Origin: an uncultured Campylobacter sp.
Lineage (GTDB): Bacteria > Campylobacterota > Campylobacteria > Campylobacterales > Campylobacteraceae
DNA length: 25,747 nt
Reading direction: 5' to 3'
Assembly: GCF_937981295.1 (NCBI RefSeq)
Contig: NZ_CALJPC010000084.1
Span: forward strand, 1-25,747
Both the position numbers and the translations under genes were made by a program. The notes beneath the pieces are model-generated. The model worked only from the letters and a program-made list of their open reading frames with translations, was not told the DNA's origin and did no database searches. Shown one piece after another: positions 23,324 through 25,747 of the stretch (its first letter is position 1; the number at the start of each line of letters is the position of its first letter).

Positions 23324-24628
23324 TTACTCCAGCCCTAAAAACGCGCCGCTTTCAAATCCGAAATAGATCCTCTCGCCCGCGCTCCAGCGCCGCTCATCCT
23401 GCGCCGTGACGCATTTTAGCAACACGTCGCCCGCCTTGATCTTGATGAGCAGCGAGGAGCCGTACTGAAGCGAAACCGAGTGCAAAATCCCCGCAAAGCA
23501 GCGCTCAAACGGGCGTTGTGATAATAAAATTTTACTCGGATTTATCGCGATTTTGCGGGCGCGTGCGAGCCCCTCTTCAAGGCGCAGCGAAATTTCATCC
23601 GAAAATTTTAAAGCTCCGTTTTGCACGTCAAAGATATTTTTGTATTCGAACTCGCATATCTTGCCGCGATGCAAAAACACGCTTCTTTGCGCGATCGCGC
23701 TGAGCCATTTCTCGTCGTGGCTGGCGATGATAAAGCCGCAGCCGTAGCGACTTCGCATAAATAAAATCGCGCGCGCAAAGAGCTTGGAGGCGGCAAGATC
23801 GAGGCTGTTGGTCGGCTCGTCGAGCAGATAGAGCTTCGCGCGCTGCGCCAGAGCGAGCGCAAACGCGATGCGCTGCGTCTGCCCCGAGCTAAGCTCGAAA
23901 TGCTTCTTTGATAAAAAACTTCTATCAAGCCCCGTTAGGCCGAGCGCTTCATCAACCCGCTCGTCAAATTCCGCAAGCGCGCCGCGACTTTTGAGCGCAA
24001 ATTTAAAATTTTGCTCCACGCTGCGTTTTAAAAGCACGGGCTCGGGCAGCAGCAAGCAGATCTGCCGCAACGTCTGCAAAGAGGGCGCCCGCTGCCCCCA
24101 AAGCTCCACGCTGCCGCCGCTTGGACGCTGTAAAAAAGCCAAAATCCGCAGCAGCGTGGATTTGCCGCTGCCGTTGGAACCCAAAAGCGCCGTGATGCCG
24201 CTCGTATTTAGATCGAGGCTAGGGATATTTAGAATTTCGCTCCGTCCGTAGCGCAGCACTAGATCCCGCACCGAGATCAGTTCGCTATCGGGTACAGATC
24301 GCGCGGCGGCGGAATTCTCATTTGCAAAATTCTTTCTCGTAGAATTCTCACTCGCGAAATTCTCGCTCTTGGAATTTTTACCCGCAGAATTTGCGCTAAT
24401 GGAATTTTCGGTTGCAGAATTTTTACTCTTAGAATTTACCGCAGTGGAATTTTTATTCGCAGAATTCTCGGCGGCGAAATTTATGCGCATAGAATTTACG
24501 CTCGTAGAATTCTCGGGGGCGGAATTTGCGTCCGTGAAATTTTCGCTTATAAAATTTTCGCGCTCCCGCTCCGCGCGGTTTTTGTCCGTGAAATTTTTGC
24601 TCGGACGCGTTTGCTTATCTGCATTCAT
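23324..24628 (-). CDS. tupC: Tungstate ABC transporter ATP-binding protein TupC with 17-fold pentapeptide extension
   Basis: The ATPase that powers tungstate import with TupB and TupA. Residues about 115-434 form the ABC domain: Walker A GSNGSGKST (150-158), signature LSSGQ (246-250), Walker B LYLLDEPTN (Asp270, Glu271), H-loop His304 (ASHD), and a C-terminal accessory region. In place of the usual Q-loop glutamine the sequence reads LLPEPVLL (193-200). Residues 1-110 are extra: a charged leader, then 17 consecutive five-residue units N-[S/F]-x-x-x (residues 25-109). The ATG at 24628 overlaps the tupB stop (ATGA), which fixes the start upstream of the repeats. The only other ATG before the ABC domain (residue 47) is inside them. 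The partner genes and TupA motifs support tungstate rather than molybdate transport. Confidence 0.9.
   Translation of the reverse strand: MNADKQTRPSKNFTDKNRAERERENFISENFTDANSAPENSTSVNSMRINFAAENSANKNSTAVNSKSKNSATENSISANSAGKNSKSENFASENSTRKNFANENSAAARSVPDSELISVRDLVLRYGRSEILNIPSLDLNTSGITALLGSNGSGKSTLLRILAFLQRPSGGSVELWGQRAPSLQTLRQICLLLPEPVLLKRSVEQNFKFALKSRGALAEFDERVDEALGLTGLDRSFLSKKHFELSSGQTQRIAFALALAQRAKLYLLDEPTNSLDLAASKLFARAILFMRSRYGCGFIIASHDEKWLSAIAQRSVFLHRGKICEFEYKNIFDVQNGALKFSDEISLRLEEGLARARKIAINPSKILLSQRPFERCFAGILHSVSLQYGSSLLIKIKAGDVLLKCVTAQDERRWSAGERIYFGFESGAFLGLE
24302..24556 (-). repeat. Seventeen in-phase 15-bp repeats in tupC
   Basis: 255 bp = 17 x 15. Each unit begins AAT-TC or AAT-TT (Asn-Ser or Asn-Phe) followed by nine variable bases. 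Thirteen units read Asn-Ser and four Asn-Phe. The first two codons are conserved at DNA level while the remaining three residues vary (mostly Ala, Ser, Lys, Glu, Thr). Confidence 0.9.
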
Positions 24629-25317
24629 CGATCTAGCCTTTTTAGCGCATGGATGGCTAAATTTACCGCAAACGCTATTAAAATCAGCACCAGCGCGAGA
24701 GCTATACCCATCGCAAACTCGCCCTTGTTGGTCTCAAGCGAGATCGCCGTGGTGATCGTGCGGGTGAAATATTTGATATTGCCGCCGATCATCATCGCTA
24801 CGCCTACCTCCGCGACGATCCGCCCGTAAGCGGTGGCGATGACGACCAGTAGGGCATAACGCAGCTCGTAAAGCACGCAAAGGATTAAATTTAGCGGGCT
24901 TAGGCGATAGTTCATAATGTTTAGATAGTGCTTCTTATCCATATTTTCGATGACGCTGGCGCTTAGCGAGACGATGATGGGAAGCGCCAGCACAAACTGC
25001 CCGAGCATTACGGCCTTGAGCGTAAAAAGCAGCCCCAGCTCGCCAAAAGGACCGTTTCTGGAGATGAAAGCGTAAAGGATCAGTCCTATCGCTACCGTGG
25101 GCATCGCAAGCGCTACGTCGCTTAAAAGCCTAAGCGTTCTGCGAGCGCGAAATTCGTAAAATCCGAGGATAAATCCTATCGGAAAGCCGGTTATGATCGC
25201 AAAAAGTATCGAGATACTCGAAGTATAAAGCGTCGCTTTAATCGCTGAAAAGGTCTCCGCATCGCCGCTAAAAAGCAGCCCGAATGCGCTTAAAATTCCT
25301 TCTAAAATAAAGTCCAA
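24625..25317 (-). CDS. tupB: Tungstate ABC transporter permease TupB
   Basis: The membrane channel of the TupABC tungstate importer, 230 residues with about five to six hydrophobic segments. Family hallmarks are the ATPase-coupling region RIVAEVGVAMMIGGNIKYFTRTI followed by TTAISLETNKGEFAMG, typical of TupB-type permeases. The start is a TTG at 25317 (AGGA upstream), just left of the divergent control region; no ATG is available that would keep the first segment. Its stop overlaps the tupC start. It is divergent from tupA, the arrangement I recall for C. jejuni, so both arms of the transporter can be controlled from one 70-bp region. Confidence 0.93.
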   Translation of the reverse strand: MDFILEGILSAFGLLFSGDAETFSAIKATLYTSSISILFAIITGFPIGFILGFYEFRARRTLRLLSDVALAMPTVAIGLILYAFISRNGPFGELGLLFTLKAVMLGQFVLALPIIVSLSASVIENMDKKHYLNIMNYRLSPLNLILCVLYELRYALLVVIATAYGRIVAEVGVAMMIGGNIKYFTRTITTAISLETNKGEFAMGIALALVLILIAFAVNLAIHALKRLDR

Positions 25318-25351
25318 GATTGTGTCCTAAATGTTCTATTCTGGCAAATTT

Positions 25352-25370
25352 ATATGCTATAATAGCATAT
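25352..25370 (+). promoter_or_regulatory. Candidate ModE-type operator over the tupA -10 box
   Basis: ATATGCTAT-A-ATAGCATAT, a perfect 19-bp inverted repeat (read as ATATGC-N7-GCATAT) in the 70-bp gap between tupB and tupA. The TATAAT -10 box of tupA (25358-25363) lies inside it, so a bound protein would block tupA transcription and perhaps tupBC as well. The same arms and spacing occur upstream of fdhF. Confidence 0.65.
25358..25363 (+). promoter_or_regulatory. Predicted -10 box of tupA
   Basis: TATAAT in the context TGCTATAAT, an extended -10 form, 25 bases before the tupA start codon. No clear -35 box, as is common in Campylobacter. Confidence 0.6.
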
Positions 25371-25387
25371 TTTTTAAAGGAGATAAC

Positions 25388-25747
25388 ATGAAAAAAATAT
25401 TTTTTGTTTCGCTCGCTCTTAGCGCGAGCCTTTTTGCCGCCGACAATGATTTGGTGATGGCAACCACAACGAGCACCGATAATACGGGCTTGCTAGACGC
25501 GATCTATCCTGCGTATAAGGCGGAAACCGGCGTCGATATCAAATGGACGGCGGTAGGCACGGGCGCTGCTCTAAAGCTTGGCGAGAACTGCGATGCGGAC
25601 ATACTTTTCGTACATTCGCCGAAGGTCGAGAAAGAATTCGTAGAAAAAGGCTTCGGCGTTGATCGCACGCCCGTTATGTATAATGATTTTATCCTCATCG
25701 CCGATAAATCCATCGCGCCTAAATTTAAAGGCAAAGACCTTAAGGGC
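25388..25747 (+). CDS. tupA: Tungstate-binding periplasmic protein TupA (partial, C-terminus off the window)
   Basis: The substrate-binding protein of TupABC; captures tungstate in the periplasm. The frame is open from the ATG at 25388 (AAAGGAG at 25376-25382) to the right edge, 120 codons. It begins with a Sec signal peptide (MKKIFFVSLALSASLFAA) and shows the TupA oxyanion motif TTTSTDNTG at about residues 26-34, then VGTGAALKLG, CDADILFVHSPKVEKEFV and VMYNDFILI, all in family order. The signal peptide lacks a lipobox. It is transcribed divergently from tupBC. About half the protein is present. Confidence 0.95.
   Translation, partial: MKKIFFVSLALSASLFAADNDLVMATTTSTDNTGLLDAIYPAYKAETGVDIKWTAVGTGAALKLGENCDADILFVHSPKVEKEFVEKGFGVDRTPVMYNDFILIADKSIAPKFKGKDLKG

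Noticed and set aside
24369..24755. Plus-strand frame with repeating Glu-Phe residues opposite tupC
   Set aside because: It is the complement of the 15-bp repeat array, has no ribosome site, and the ABC ATPase on the other strand explains the region.
25352..25376. Inverted repeat followed by T-run before tupA could be a rho-independent terminator
   Set aside because: It lies only 18 bp before the tupA start codon, contains the -10 box, has just six strong stem pairs if a loop is allowed, and its arms and spacing match the site upstream of fdhF, where no T-run follows.
1797..25747. tRNA, rRNA, insertion sequence or prophage genes
   Set aside because: No GGTTCGA-type T-arm cloverleaf outside the tmRNA, no transposase or phage motif in any frame, and no long terminal inverted repeats were seen by eye.

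Overview
The window reads as a chromosomal segment of a Campylobacter-like epsilonproteobacterium (Campylobacterota). The evidence is the nap gene order napA-G-H-B-L-D with no napC, a tmRNA encoding the tag ANNVKFAPAYAKAA, divergent tungstate transporter genes tupA / tupBC, and fdhD followed by a ModE-type regulator. Moderate GC content and frequent AAATTT / AAAATTC words would fit an oral-group species such as C. gracilis, rectus or showae. That species-level guess is weak.

Layout. 1-1059 (minus): an accessory cassette with the partial end of an Imm40-like immunity protein and two paralogous small lipoproteins. 1337-1698 (minus): tmRNA (ssrA) with a clear sigma70 promoter. 1797-7389 (plus): panB, an unrecognised membrane-anchored protein, ruvB, and an AI-2E/PerM-family membrane protein with a long low-complexity N-terminus. 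They are separated by long AT/GC-mosaic spacers. 8298-14699 (minus): the complete periplasmic nitrate reductase operon napAGHBLD. 15233-19551 (plus): a selenocysteine-containing formate dehydrogenase fdhF (UGA at 15662 plus SECIS), fdhD, a ModE-like regulator and a 62-residue protein. 19943-22790 (plus): a membrane-anchored ankyrin-repeat protein, a 31-codon mini-ORF and a cysteine-desulfurase-like PLP enzyme. 23324-25747: tupC and tupB (minus) and the start of tupA (plus).

How it fits together. From nap to tup, about 17 kb is devoted to molybdenum/tungsten enzymes and their supply: two Mo/W-bis-MGD enzymes (NapA, FdhF), the sulfurtransferase that activates formate dehydrogenase (FdhD), a ModE-type DNA-binding protein, and the tungstate ABC transporter. 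A cysteine desulfurase nearby could supply sulfur to FdhD, but that is inference. The same inverted repeat, ATATGC-N7-GCATAT, lies over the tupA -10 box and about 100 bp upstream of the fdhF start. It is a strong candidate operator for the regulator encoded between them. The napA promoter carries a CRP/FNR-type site in class II position.

A second theme is short-word repeats. Intergenic regions are studded with AAAATTC/AAATTT words separated by GC-rich spacers, often GCGCCG. The same words appear inside coding sequence: 17 in-phase pentapeptide repeats (N-[S/F]-x-x-x) at the N-terminus of TupC and an irregular N-S-rich insertion in NapL. No tRNA, rRNA, CRISPR array, insertion sequence or prophage was seen.
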